Positions 23,918 through 33,502 of a DNA stretch of 64,000 nt are shown piece by piece. The DNA is from Candidatus Nanohalarchaeota archaeon (GTDB lineage: Archaea > Nanohalarchaeota > Nanosalinia > Nanosalinales > JAFCCC01). How positions within the stretch are numbered: position 1 is the stretch's first letter; the number at the start of each line of letters is the position of its first letter. The translations under genes were made by a program, and so were the position numbers. Below the pieces are notes generated by a model. That model was given only the letters and a program-made list of their open reading frames with translations. It was not told the origin of the DNA and did no database searches. The stretch covers positions 62,001-126,000 of the forward strand of contig JAFCCC010000001.1 of the NCBI GenBank assembly GCA_017610385.1. Reading direction: 5' to 3'.

Positions 23918-25051
23918 TTACGTTTTTAGTCCGTGCCCTGTTATTATACAGACAATTGTTTTTTCACGTAATTGTTCGCGCGTTTGCTTTTTTTTTGACA
24001 ATTTGATTAATCCTGCCAAAGAGACTGCACCAGATTCTTCTGCATAAATACCTTCTTGCTGAGCTAAAAGTCGTTTGGCTTCTAAAATTTCGCGGTCAGA
24101 AACAGTTATTCCTAACCCATTTGATTCTTGAAGTGATTCTAATGCCTCTTGACCATCTAATGGACTTCCACAGGCAATAGCAGCAGCAACTGTAACTGGA
24201 TCATTAACATACGAAGGAGCACTATTATTTAAAAAAGAGCCAATAACTGTATCACAGTTTTCAGATTGTACGCCAATCATCTTCGGTGTTTTTTCAATTA
24301 AACCAGTTAGCTTTAATTCTTTAACACCTTTCCATATTCCTTTTAGCAAAGTTCCATTACCGATAGGAACTACAATGTAATCTGCATTAAGTTCATCCAT
24401 AATTTCATGACCAACACTCTTTTCACCTTCTCCTCTGTATGGGTAATCTCCTAGAAGATAAATACCTTTTTTATTAAACATTTCCATAGCTTTCTGTGCA
24501 GCTAAAACATAATCTCCGTGAACTTGGATTATTTTCGCTCCATGACTCTTCATTTGTTTTCTTTTTATTCCTGGCGTTTTCTCGGGAATGAAAATATTGG
24601 CTTTAATCTGAGCCTTTGCACAATATGCTGCAATTGATGCGCCCATATTCCCTGTTGATGCCACTACAATTTCTTTAGAATTAAAATCAAGTGCTTTAGA
24701 AAGTTCAATAGATGTTCCACGATCTTTGAAAGATCCAGTAGGATTAGAGCTTTCTAATTTAAAATAAAGCTTAATTTTGGAGTCTTTTAAAAGATTCTCA
24801 CTAAAAATTAATGGAGTTCCGCCAGCACCGAGTTTAATTAGATTCTTATCATTTAAAGTTGGGAAAAATTCTCTGTATCGGTAATGATTAAAGGGACGTT
24901 TTCTGAGTTCCTTCCAGCTTACTTTATCTTTAATCTCGTCATAATCATAAATAACATCTAAGCCACCGCCACATTTTTCACATCTAAACTGAATTTTATC
25001 TTTCGAAACTTTGTTTCCGCATCGGACACATTGCAAATATTTAACATGCAT
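23918..25051 (-). CDS. thrC: Threonine synthase
   Basis: PLP-dependent threonine synthase, 377 residues, making threonine from O-phosphohomoserine. An N-terminal zinc ribbon (C8, C11, C29, C32) precedes the fold-type II core; the PLP lysine lies in NPTGSFKDRG near residue 110 and a glycine loop (PIGNGTLL) binds the phosphate. Last gene of a four-gene minus-strand operon behind a membrane protein (6-base gap). No homoserine kinase is in the window. Confidence 0.92.
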   Translation of the reverse strand: MHVKYLQCVRCGNKVSKDKIQFRCEKCGGGLDVIYDYDEIKDKVSWKELRKRPFNHYRYREFFPTLNDKNLIKLGAGGTPLIFSENLLKDSKIKLYFKLESSNPTGSFKDRGTSIELSKALDFNSKEIVVASTGNMGASIAAYCAKAQIKANIFIPEKTPGIKRKQMKSHGAKIIQVHGDYVLAAQKAMEMFNKKGIYLLGDYPYRGEGEKSVGHEIMDELNADYIVVPIGNGTLLKGIWKGVKELKLTGLIEKTPKMIGVQSENCDTVIGSFLNNSAPSYVNDPVTVAAAIACGSPLDGQEALESLQESNGLGITVSDREILEAKRLLAQQEGIYAEESGAVSLAGLIKLSKKKQTREQLREKTIVCIITGHGLKT

Positions 25052-25057
25052 TTTAAC

Positions 25058-25522
25058 CTATAACTCCCAAAAAAGCAACCCAAACAAAAACAATGCCATA
25101 ATACTATCCCACAAGGCATTATTTAGAACCAAACTTATTAGTAAACAGGTGATGAAGAGTATTGAAAAAATATAAAAAAAGATTTTGGAAGATAACTTCA
25201 GTTTTTTAGGTTTTTTGATTGCTTTAAAATATAATTTATAAGAAAATCCTAATGAAATAACAAGTAGAATTAAAGAAATCCAAATATTCTGAATAAAATA
25301 ATTTAAAATTCCTGAAAGAATCACACCAAGTACCAAAAGCGGACCAATTATCAACAACACTTTCTTAATAGAGTATTGTAAAAATAATTCCAAATCGAAT
25401 TTTTTCTTCTTTGTTTTAAAATAATAAATTGATCCCAAAATAAATAAAATAAGTAAAATATATTTACTAGTAACAGAAGCAACGTCCCAAATAGCACCCA
25501 ACAAATTAAAAATCCAGCTCAC
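25058..25522 (-). CDS. Five-helix membrane protein, unknown
   Basis: A protein of 154 residues with five hydrophobic segments (about residues 17-35, 50-72, 78-95, 108-130 and 133-152) joined by lysine-rich loops. No conserved motif recognised. It sits between an aminotransferase and threonine synthase genes with gaps of only 4 and 6 bases, so it is probably co-expressed with them. A transport role is possible but not shown. Confidence 0.55.
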   Translation of the reverse strand: MSWIFNLLGAIWDVASVTSKYILLILFILGSIYYFKTKKKKFDLELFLQYSIKKVLLIIGPLLVLGVILSGILNYFIQNIWISLILLVISLGFSYKLYFKAIKKPKKLKLSSKIFFYIFSILFITCLLISLVLNNALWDSIMALFLFGLLFWEL

Positions 25523-25526
25523 ATTA

Positions 25527-26825
25527 TCACCTAATTATTGCATTTAAAGAATTTACAATTCTCTCTGATATTTCTCTTTTTATGTTAAGTGGCAGTAAAA
25601 ACCTAATACTCGGATTAAATAAATCATTCCCACACCCATAAGTTAAAATTCCTTGTTTAATCAAAAGATCATTTAAAATCTTGTCTCTCATTTTTGGATC
25701 AGGTTTGCCTTTTTTATTTTGAATTTCAATTCCAAACATTAATCCCATTCCACGAACTTCTTTAACAATCTTTTTGTTTTCTAAATTCTTAATTCCTTTT
25801 AAAATAAAATCTCCTTCTTTTTTTGCATTTTTTAGATAATTATTCTTTTCAATAAGCTCAATCGTATTAAGTACTAAAAAACAGTCCTTGGGAGAACCAC
25901 CAAAAGTATTGCTCATGTGTCCTTCTTCATTCGGAGAGTATTTAGAATCAATTAAAGCAGCACCAAATGCCGAAAATCCTCCGGAAAAGGCTTTTGCTAC
26001 AGAAATCATATCTGGTTTAACTTTAAAATTCTCAATAGCAAACCAATGACCGGTTCTTAAGGAACTTTGGATTTCATCAGCGATTAAAGGAATATCATAT
26101 TTATCACAAACTTCTCGCAACATTGGGAAAAAATCTTTATGAGGAACAATATATCCCCCCTCCCCTTGAATTGGTTCAATAATCACGGAATTAATATTAG
26201 AAGGACTTTCCCGTAGAATTACTTGATTTAAATACGAAATTACCTCTTTTGCTAAATCTTCTTCTGCGATATTAAATGGAAAAGAAGACTTTGCAGGGTA
26301 TGGGATTGGTAACGTTCTAGCTAAGAAATTATAACCTTGCTTATGTACTCCCTTTGAAAAGTTCATTGAAAGTGCTAAAGAAGTTCTTCCGTGAAATGCA
26401 TTTAAAAATGAAATATAACTCCCACCGCCACGATACAATTGAGCAGCTTTTAGGCATCCTCTTTCAACAGCCTCACTACCAGAATTGCAATAAAACACTT
26501 TCAAATCTCCCATTTTCATGTTTCCTGGAAATATTTCTGTGAATTTTTTAGCAAGTTCTAATTGATACGGATGATAATGTTCTTGACCAGCAGTCATAAT
26601 TGGACGAGAATCATTATCTGAATAATATTGTCTCATTAATTCTAATAATTCGGGAGGTCTATGACCTAACGGAGCAGTCCCAACTTGAGAGCTAGCATCA
26701 ATAACTTCTTTTAATGTTTTTTTTGCAGTTCTAACTGTAAGGTATGCTCCTTTAGCTTCTAAAATTTCAAATTCTTGTCGGGTGGTTGGCCACAAAACTT
26801 TTTTGTATTCTTTAAAATTACTCAT
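25527..26825 (-). CDS. Class III PLP-dependent aminotransferase
   Basis: A class III (ornithine/GABA-type) aminotransferase of 432 residues from the ATG at 26825. The PLP lysine lies in ISVAKAFSGG, after the DEIQSSLRTG block, and the phosphate-binding CNSGSEAVERG is near the start. The frame is open upstream to 26900, but the ATG at 26825 follows the aldehyde dehydrogenase stop by one base (TAAAATG). With the dehydrogenase and ornithine carbamoyltransferase next door it could be ornithine aminotransferase; GABA or another omega-amino substrate is equally possible. Confidence 0.88.
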   Translation of the reverse strand: MSNFKEYKKVLWPTTRQEFEILEAKGAYLTVRTAKKTLKEVIDASSQVGTAPLGHRPPELLELMRQYYSDNDSRPIMTAGQEHYHPYQLELAKKFTEIFPGNMKMGDLKVFYCNSGSEAVERGCLKAAQLYRGGGSYISFLNAFHGRTSLALSMNFSKGVHKQGYNFLARTLPIPYPAKSSFPFNIAEEDLAKEVISYLNQVILRESPSNINSVIIEPIQGEGGYIVPHKDFFPMLREVCDKYDIPLIADEIQSSLRTGHWFAIENFKVKPDMISVAKAFSGGFSAFGAALIDSKYSPNEEGHMSNTFGGSPKDCFLVLNTIELIEKNNYLKNAKKEGDFILKGIKNLENKKIVKEVRGMGLMFGIEIQNKKGKPDPKMRDKILNDLLIKQGILTYGCGNDLFNPSIRFLLPLNIKREISERIVNSLNAIIR

Positions 26826-26826
26826 T

Positions 26827-28305
26827 TTAGTCGATCCCCTGTGCTTTTTGTAATTTGCCTGAATAATCAATATAAATTGTTTTTTCCTCAGAAAATTCAT
26901 TCAAACACGACCAACCAGCTTCTCGGGTTCCATTACCAGTGTGTTTTGTTCCTCCAAACGGTAAATGAACCTCGGATCCAATAGTACTAGAATTCACATA
27001 CGTTAATCCGGTATTAATCTTTTCGATTGCTTTGAAAGCAGACGTAATATTGGTTGTATAAATTGCAGAAGATAAACCATATTCTATAGAATTACAAATT
27101 TCAATAGCGTCATCTAAATCTTTTGCTTTCATTAAACATAAGACGGGACCAAAGATTTCTTCTTTTGCAATGGTCATTTCCTTTGTAACATTAGAAAAAA
27201 TGGTAGGTTTATAAAAAAATCCATCATAAGCTCGGGGAGTATATTTACAACCACCGATTAATAATTTGGCTTTATCTTTCATTTTACCTAAAATTACATA
27301 TCCATTAATTCGCTCTAACTGCTTTTCATTAACTATAGGACCAACATCGATGCTTTTATCCAATGGGTCTCCCAATCTTAAAGCTTTTGTGCGCTTAAGC
27401 AACATTTTCTCAAATTTCGAATATATTTTTTCATGAACAATTACCCTAGATGTTGCAGTGCAACGTTGACCTGCGGTTCCAAATGCACCCCAAATCACTC
27501 CCTCTAGTGCAGAATCTAAATTAGCATCATCCATAACAATTATAGCATTTTTTCCGCCAAGTTCTAACCCAGTTCTTTTCATTAACGCTGCGCACGTACT
27601 CGCAATAAACTTTCCGGTTTTTAAAGATCCAGTAAATGATATCATCTTAACATCAGGATGCTCAACAAGAGGTACACCTACTTCTGTACCAGAACCAGTT
27701 ACTAAATTTAAAACACCTTTGGGGAGACCGGCTTTCTCTAAAACCTCAACAAATCTTACCGCACAAAGAGGAGTATCTGATGCAGGCTTAAAAACAACAG
27801 TATTTCCACATACTAATGCGGGAGCGATTTTCCAAGCAGGAATTGCAATCGGAAAATTCCATGGAGGAATGATTCCACAAACACCGATTGGAATATGAAA
27901 AGTCATTGCAAATTTATCTGGAAGTTCAGAAGGGGTGGTACGACCAAATAGTCGTCTGCCCTCTCCTGCAATATATTCAAAAAAATCAATGGCCTCCTGA
28001 ACATCTCCTAGTCCCTCTTTTAAAACTTTACCCATTTCTCTAGAAACCAACGTTCCTATTTCCTTTTTTCGTTCTTTTAAGATTTGTGCTGCTTTTAGTA
28101 AAATATCTGCTCTTCTTGGTGCCGGAGTATTTTTCCAAGAGTCAAATGCGTCTTTAGCTGCTCTAACTGCTTTTTCTACATCTTGCTTATTGGATCGCTG
28201 GAACTTTCCAATTATTTTTTTATTAGTGGGATTAAGACTTACAAAAGTTTTTTTAGATAGTGATTTGACCCATTTTCCATTTATATAATTAAAATATTCT
28301 GTCAT
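26827..28305 (-). CDS. NAD(P)-dependent aldehyde dehydrogenase
   Basis: Aldehyde dehydrogenase superfamily enzyme, 492 residues. Catalytic cysteine is in FGTAGQRCTATSR, the general-base glutamate in LELGGKNAIIV, and the cofactor loop in SFTGSLKTGK; PPWNFP is the oxyanion asparagine region. It oxidises an aldehyde to an acid, making NAD(P)H. First in the operon and one base from the aminotransferase, so the two probably act in series: amino group removal followed by oxidation of the semialdehyde (glutamate or succinate semialdehyde). The substrate is inferred only. Confidence 0.9.
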   Translation of the reverse strand: MTEYFNYINGKWVKSLSKKTFVSLNPTNKKIIGKFQRSNKQDVEKAVRAAKDAFDSWKNTPAPRRADILLKAAQILKERKKEIGTLVSREMGKVLKEGLGDVQEAIDFFEYIAGEGRRLFGRTTPSELPDKFAMTFHIPIGVCGIIPPWNFPIAIPAWKIAPALVCGNTVVFKPASDTPLCAVRFVEVLEKAGLPKGVLNLVTGSGTEVGVPLVEHPDVKMISFTGSLKTGKFIASTCAALMKRTGLELGGKNAIIVMDDANLDSALEGVIWGAFGTAGQRCTATSRVIVHEKIYSKFEKMLLKRTKALRLGDPLDKSIDVGPIVNEKQLERINGYVILGKMKDKAKLLIGGCKYTPRAYDGFFYKPTIFSNVTKEMTIAKEEIFGPVLCLMKAKDLDDAIEICNSIEYGLSSAIYTTNITSAFKAIEKINTGLTYVNSSTIGSEVHLPFGGTKHTGNGTREAGWSCLNEFSEEKTIYIDYSGKLQKAQGID

Positions 28306-28367
28306 ACAATAATTATATCTTAGGTACTTAAAATAATTATTTTAACTCTCTAAGGTAATCTTATACT

Positions 28368-29273
28368 ATGAAAACAGCAGTTCTTGCGTTGGGTGGAAAT
28401 GCGCTGATTCAGCCTGGAGAAAATGCGGAGTTAAAAGTAGAGTTAAAACATTTGAATAGAACTTTAAAGAGCGTCCTATCATTATTCAAAAAATATAAAG
28501 TAATTATAACACATGGAAATGGTCCGCAAGTGGGAAATCTAATTTTACAGCAAAAAAATTCTGAAAAGATTGGGGTATCTAAAGTGCCACTATATGTTAA
28601 TGTTGCGCGGACTCAGGGAGAAATTGGAATCCTTATACAGGAAATGTTGCAAGAACTCTTAGCAAAAGAAAAAATAAAGCTTCCAATTGTTAATATATTA
28701 ACAAGGATAATTGTGGATTCAAAAGACCCAAATTTTAAAAACCCCAGCAAACCTGTTGGACCATTTTATACTAAAAAAGTTAAAGAGTTAGGAAAAACAT
28801 TTATTAAAACAGAAAAAGGTTATCGAAAAATTGTGCCGTCTCCAAATCCTTTAGAAATCGTTGAATTAAATCAAATTAAAACCTTATCAAAAAAAAACAT
28901 AATAATCTGTTGTGGTGGTGGAGGAATACCTGTAAATTCAGAATTAAAAGGAGTAAATGCGGTAATTGACAAAGATTTGACCTCACAAAAACTAGCCACG
29001 AGCGTAAAAGCGGATTTGTTTGTAATTTTAACTAATGTAGAAAACGTTTATCTTAATTTTAATGCGAAAAATCAAGAAAAACTCTCAAAAATTTCCATTA
29101 ATAAACTAAAAAAATATTATGAAGAAGGCCAATTTATGAAAGGAAGTATGAGACCAAAAATTTTATCAGCAATAAACTTCATTAAAGAGGGTGGCAATAA
29201 AGTTATAATTGCGTCACCAAAAAATGTACAGAAGGCTCTGGAAGGAACATCTGGAACAATAATAACAAAGTGA
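28368..29273 (+). CDS. arcC: Carbamate kinase
   Basis: Carbamate kinase, 301 residues, of the amino acid kinase fold. It carries ALGGNALIQPGE at the start, THGNGPQVGNL near residue 45, CCGGGGIPV near 181 and the late KGSMRPKI segment. It transfers phosphate from carbamoyl phosphate to ADP, making ATP plus ammonia and CO2. Divergent from the aldehyde dehydrogenase operon and 4 bases before the ornithine carbamoyltransferase gene, matching the end of the arginine deiminase pathway. No arginine deiminase gene is visible in this window. Confidence 0.92.
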   Translation: MKTAVLALGGNALIQPGENAELKVELKHLNRTLKSVLSLFKKYKVIITHGNGPQVGNLILQQKNSEKIGVSKVPLYVNVARTQGEIGILIQEMLQELLAKEKIKLPIVNILTRIIVDSKDPNFKNPSKPVGPFYTKKVKELGKTFIKTEKGYRKIVPSPNPLEIVELNQIKTLSKKNIIICCGGGGIPVNSELKGVNAVIDKDLTSQKLATSVKADLFVILTNVENVYLNFNAKNQEKLSKISINKLKKYYEEGQFMKGSMRPKILSAINFIKEGGNKVIIASPKNVQKALEGTSGTIITK

Positions 29274-29277
29274 TATC

Positions 29278-30168
29278 ATGAAAGACTTTTTAGACTTAAG
29301 GGATTTTTCAAAAGCAGAATTAATTAATTTATTATCTCTAACAAAAAAATTAGCCACATCTGATAAAAAGTACTTAGAAGGCAAGATCCTAGGTTTGATT
29401 TTTGAAAAGCCATCTACTCGAACTTCTTTATCTTTTATGGTTGCTATGAAAAAACTCGGTGGGGATTCAATTTATTTTAAACAAAATGACTTGCAATTAA
29501 GCCGTGGAGAACCAATAAAAGATATTGCGCGTGTCTTCACAAGGCAGGTAGATGGAATTGCTGCAAGAGTTTATAAACACAAAAGTTTGGAAGAATTATC
29601 AGAAAATGCAGACATACCAATAATAAATGCATTATCTGATCTAATTCATCCCTGTCAAATTTTAGCAGATTTTTATGTGCTAAAAGAACGTTTTGAGAAA
29701 CTTAGAAACCTGACGTTAACATATGTGGGGGATGGAAATAATGTTTGCAATTCCTTAATCACAATGTGTTCTAAATTTGGCATAAATATGAATGTTTCTT
29801 GCCCAGAAGGATATGATCCAAATAAAAAAATCTTGCGGGATGCTAAAAAACAACCAGGCAAAATCACCATTGAACGAGATCCTAAAAAAGCAGTGGAAAA
29901 TGCAGATATAGTTTATACTGATGTGTGGATTTCTATGGGAGAAGAATCAGAAAAAGAAAAACGGTTGAAAGTGTTCAAAAAATATAAAGTGAATTCAAAG
30001 CTTTTATCAAATGTAAAATCAGATTATATTGTAATGCACTGTTTGCCAGCACACAGGGGCCTCGAAATTACAGAAAAAGTAATAGAAAGTTCTAATTCTG
30101 TTGTTTGGGATCAGGCGTACAGTAGAATGCTAACCTCCAAAGCGCTTTTATATCATTTTTTAAAGTAA
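29278..30168 (+). CDS. argF: Ornithine carbamoyltransferase
   Basis: Ornithine carbamoyltransferase, 296 residues. The carbamoyl phosphate motif PSTRTS is near residue 44, HPCQ near 123 and the ornithine-side HCLPAHRG near 246. The reaction is reversible; paired with carbamate kinase it most likely runs catabolically, splitting citrulline into ornithine and carbamoyl phosphate. It could be called arcB; the sequence cannot separate the two uses. Confidence 0.93.
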   Translation: MKDFLDLRDFSKAELINLLSLTKKLATSDKKYLEGKILGLIFEKPSTRTSLSFMVAMKKLGGDSIYFKQNDLQLSRGEPIKDIARVFTRQVDGIAARVYKHKSLEELSENADIPIINALSDLIHPCQILADFYVLKERFEKLRNLTLTYVGDGNNVCNSLITMCSKFGINMNVSCPEGYDPNKKILRDAKKQPGKITIERDPKKAVENADIVYTDVWISMGEESEKEKRLKVFKKYKVNSKLLSNVKSDYIVMHCLPAHRGLEITEKVIESSNSVVWDQAYSRMLTSKALLYHFLK

Positions 30169-30196
30169 CATCTTATTTTCTAAAATAATCAAGAAA

Positions 30197-30245
30197 TTTG
30201 TTCTAAAAGAAGTAACTACCGCTTTGTTCTAAAAGAATTAACTAC
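30197..30245. repeat. Tandem 23-base direct repeat
   Basis: TTTGTTCTAAAAGAAGTAAC and its continuation (30197-30219) recurs at 30223-30245 with one mismatch (period 26). The second copy overlaps the stop codon of the thiol-redox gene, so a short duplication has occurred at its 3' end. Confidence 0.75.
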
Positions 30246-32028
30246 AGCTACCAGAAACATTAGAGGTAGTATTTAGAACATTATCACAACCAACCAAACC
30301 CGAATTATGCCTACACATCTGAGATCTGACGGTTTCTGAATCAATTCCTGAAAAAGTATATTTATTGTTTGCTAACCAGGTTGGACTTGCGCCAATTCCT
30401 AGTTCTTGAGCAAGCTTAATATCTGTTCTCAATAGTTCTTTACCTTCTTCTCCCTGAGAACAAGTCTCAACAGCAGAGATATTAACATTTGCAGAGGTAG
30501 CACAGGTTTTCCAGTCAATATTCTTCACACCATTTACACTTCTACAATAAATATAATCAAGCCATTCATCTGGAGAGTAGTTCTTTACACACAGTTGAAC
30601 AATATCTTCATTAACTTCGTATGCCCCATGCAAACTTGAGAATTCGCCTCCCTGTTCGCTTGCAATATAGTGAACTTCATAAGTAATTGCATTCCCAAAA
30701 TTGTCTACAACACCCTTCAATGCTTTGATTGCTTCTTTACCATAAGGACAATCACTCATCACAAAGACTTGAACATCATTTTTAATTTCTGGTTTACATT
30801 CCATGGTTCCCACACAATCTGAATCATTACAATCAATTAGACCATTTCCTGTATCATCAATTCCATTATCACAAATTTCACTAGCTGGATTAAAATCAGC
30901 ACCAATTCTTAAAGATAAATAAGAGCCAACAGGCACTAAATAAGATTTAATTTGATCATACGACGAAGAATTAACTACATTTGCTTCAAAAAGCAGTGCA
31001 GGAAGATATTCAATTCCAATAGAATCATAAAGGGATTTCCCGTCTGTAGTAGAATAATCTAATTCCTCGATTTTAAGTCCGGGAAATAAAGATCTTAATT
31101 GTCCGTATAATCCAGTAATAGAAGCGCATGCGTCGCATCTTTTATCATTTAAAACAATCATTTTAATGGTTTTTGGTTTTGGGATTGATTCACATGGTTT
31201 AATATTATAATCGTATGCGGCACAGATTGCTGATGTAAACGCCTGAGCGGTTCTACCACCAGAATATTGTTTATTATTTAAATAAATCGTGGGGCTTCCT
31301 GTTGCATTCCTTTCGTTAGCTTTTAGGGAGCTTTCTTGCAATAATTGGACTCCCTCATCTGAATTATAACAGCTTTTAATTTTATCAACGTTTAAATTAT
31401 TCTGTTGTGCGCAAATCTCCCAGTTATTCGGAATACTACTTGCGTTTTGATTCATGCAATAAATCATATTTAAATAAGAATCGGGATTGTATTTTGCGGC
31501 ACAAAGTTCAACAATGTTTCCTTTAACTTCATTTACTCCATGCATTCCACAAAAGTCCCCAAGACACATCTGAGCTTCACGACCTGCATAGTATTGTGGA
31601 GAATATGAAATATATTCGATATCCAAATCCAAATACTTTCCAAATTGCTCTTTAACTGGTTTTATAGCATCCATAACCTGTGTTCCATACGGACATTGAC
31701 TCATTACATACATTTCTAATTTGGCGGCATTTTTTACACCCGTTTGATCTGTTGAAGTGGGATTAATCAAAAAAGTAACAAGAATAACTGCTACAAATAA
31801 TAATACAATCCCGCCTAGAAAATAATGTTCTTTCTTTAATGATAATTTTTTTACTTTCTTTTTTACGTTCTTTTCTGATACGTCATTTTCTTTCTTCGGT
31901 AACTCTTTTTTTACGTTCTTTAAGGACGAGTCAGTTTCTTTCTTTGATGATACTTTTTTTATTTTCTTCGCTGCTAAGTCTTTTATTTTGTTTAATGATA
32001 ATTTTTTTATGGCAGCCAAAGGTATCAC
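30238..32028 (-). CDS. Membrane-anchored protein with three thioredoxin-fold modules
   Basis: A protein of 596 residues. A lysine/glutamate-rich repeat start (about residues 10-68) precedes one membrane helix (about 71-90). Outside follow a DsbA/GILT-like domain (MSQCPYGTQ near residue 109), a glutaredoxin-like domain with a true CxxC (KRCDACAS near 300), a CDNGIDD spacer and a second DsbA/GILT-like domain (MSDCPYGKE near 425). Both outer domains have CPYG rather than CPYC, so the second active cysteine is replaced; many other cysteines are present. It likely handles disulfides in exported proteins. GTG start. Confidence 0.75.
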   Translation of the reverse strand: MIPLAAIKKLSLNKIKDLAAKKIKKVSSKKETDSSLKNVKKELPKKENDVSEKNVKKKVKKLSLKKEHYFLGGIVLLFVAVILVTFLINPTSTDQTGVKNAAKLEMYVMSQCPYGTQVMDAIKPVKEQFGKYLDLDIEYISYSPQYYAGREAQMCLGDFCGMHGVNEVKGNIVELCAAKYNPDSYLNMIYCMNQNASSIPNNWEICAQQNNLNVDKIKSCYNSDEGVQLLQESSLKANERNATGSPTIYLNNKQYSGGRTAQAFTSAICAAYDYNIKPCESIPKPKTIKMIVLNDKRCDACASITGLYGQLRSLFPGLKIEELDYSTTDGKSLYDSIGIEYLPALLFEANVVNSSSYDQIKSYLVPVGSYLSLRIGADFNPASEICDNGIDDTGNGLIDCNDSDCVGTMECKPEIKNDVQVFVMSDCPYGKEAIKALKGVVDNFGNAITYEVHYIASEQGGEFSSLHGAYEVNEDIVQLCVKNYSPDEWLDYIYCRSVNGVKNIDWKTCATSANVNISAVETCSQGEEGKELLRTDIKLAQELGIGASPTWLANNKYTFSGIDSETVRSQMCRHNSGLVGCDNVLNTTSNVSGSCS

Positions 32029-32083
32029 TTAGTTTTTATAATATATTCATTAATTTAAATGTTTTGGTTTTGTTCTTCTGGTA

Positions 32084-32599
32084 TTAACTTACTATTATGT
32101 CTTTTAAATTGTTTAAGTCCACATTAACATAGTATTTGCCACCAACCTTGAATACTTCATGAGTTGTGTATTTATAACCTTCAATAGTAGCATTTAAAGG
32201 AATTCCAAATATGCTCGTACTCCCTGCGGCAGTTAAAGGAATTTTTACATTTAATTTATACGCTGCTGTTAAATTTCCTTTGTAAACAGAATTATATTTA
32301 GATATATCTAGTTCTTCTTTAGATTCTGTTGTTACGCTACCAATACTTAGCCGCTCTCCGTTTTTACCAAATAAGGTTTCTGCGACCAATACAAAAGCAG
32401 AAGTCTTGGCATCATCACCAAAAATAAAATCCTTATCAATGGGTATTGTTGTTTTTACTGCAGCGTCTTTGTAATTTCCTGCATTTAAACTAGAATAAAA
32501 AGAATTCACAGCACCTTCTGGTCCAAATCCAAAATTTTCAATACATCCCGAAGCCAAAAATATACTTATGAGTAAGACAACAAGAATAACTTTTTTCAT
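32084..32599 (-). CDS. Predicted lipoprotein
   Basis: A protein of 171 residues. A signal peptide (MKKVILVVLLISIFLASGC) ends in a lipobox-like ASGC, so the cysteine near residue 19 should be lipid-modified. The mature part (GPEGAVNSFYSSLNAGNYKDAA) resembles small NTF2-like or DUF4878-type exported domains, often found as lipoproteins; this assignment is tentative. Encoded just before the thiol-redox protein with a 55-base gap. Confidence 0.65.
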   Translation of the reverse strand: MKKVILVVLLISIFLASGCIENFGFGPEGAVNSFYSSLNAGNYKDAAVKTTIPIDKDFIFGDDAKTSAFVLVAETLFGKNGERLSIGSVTTESKEELDISKYNSVYKGNLTAAYKLNVKIPLTAAGSTSIFGIPLNATIEGYKYTTHEVFKVGGKYYVNVDLNNLKDIIVS

Positions 32600-32668
32600 A
32601 TTATGTTATTTGTAACGTAGTTTTTATTATTTCTGATTAGCCTAAATGTTTTTAGAATGTCTTTTTTA

Positions 32669-33502
32669 TTATTTTTGAGAATTATAGAAAGTCTTTAGAA
32701 GTATTGCATCTTGTTCATTGTTTGGGCTCTCACAAACCACAATCCCCTTAATTTTAAAATCTTTCCAAACGCGCAGAAGCTCCTTAAAATTAAGATCTGA
32801 ATCTAATAAATTAAGGTGATTTAGCTCTCCTTTATCAGAATAATTTATTCCAGACAGATGTATATGCATATTATCCAATGCAAACCTTCCTAAATCTTGT
32901 TCGATTTTATCTAAAACACCAGTCCACTCTTCAGACGTATTAAATTTACCGTTACTTCGTGCATGCAAGTGAGCGAAATCAATACACGGAAGAACTTGCT
33001 CTACATCCTGACTAAGCTTAATAACTTCATTTATATCCCCAAATTGAGTTCTTTTGCCTGTTGATTCTGGTCTTACCCAAATAGAAATACTTTGATCTTT
33101 TAGCCTAGAAACAATATCTTTAAGCTCTCGTTTAACTTTCTGGTAAACAAGTTCCTTCTCCTGCTTTAAATAGTATGCGGGGTGAAAACAAATGCTCCAT
33201 GCACCACACAACGCACTTATTTTAGCAGTTTTAATGATTCTTTGTTTACTTGCGATCACTTTCTCATTCTCTTGAGCATTTAAATTAATATAATATGGTG
33301 CATGAGCAGTCAATTCAACACCGTGTTTTTCCTTTGCCTGTTTAACCTGCGCTGCAAGATTTTCAGAAATATTAACTGAATGTACAAATTCAAGTTCCAT
33401 TGAATCTAAACCCAAGGATTTAACGTGAGGAATAGCGTTTAAAGTACTTCTGTCTAAAGTACTTCGTGGAATTCCCGCTGTTCCAAAAAAAAGTTTATTC
33501 AT
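32669..33502 (-). CDS. nfo: Endonuclease IV-like TIM barrel (AP endonuclease)
   Basis: A protein of 277 residues of the endonuclease IV/xylose isomerase-like TIM barrel. Metal-ligand type positions are visible in LTAHAPYYINL, ICFHPAYYL, IWVRPESTGK, CIDFAHLHAR, MHIHLSG and VVCESP. It should cut DNA at abasic sites using zinc. The gene overlaps iscU by 8 bases, an odd partner for a repair gene, so the exact substrate could differ. Confidence 0.85.
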   Translation of the reverse strand: MNKLFFGTAGIPRSTLDRSTLNAIPHVKSLGLDSMELEFVHSVNISENLAAQVKQAKEKHGVELTAHAPYYINLNAQENEKVIASKQRIIKTAKISALCGAWSICFHPAYYLKQEKELVYQKVKRELKDIVSRLKDQSISIWVRPESTGKRTQFGDINEVIKLSQDVEQVLPCIDFAHLHARSNGKFNTSEEWTGVLDKIEQDLGRFALDNMHIHLSGINYSDKGELNHLNLLDSDLNFKELLRVWKDFKIKGIVVCESPNNEQDAILLKTFYNSQK

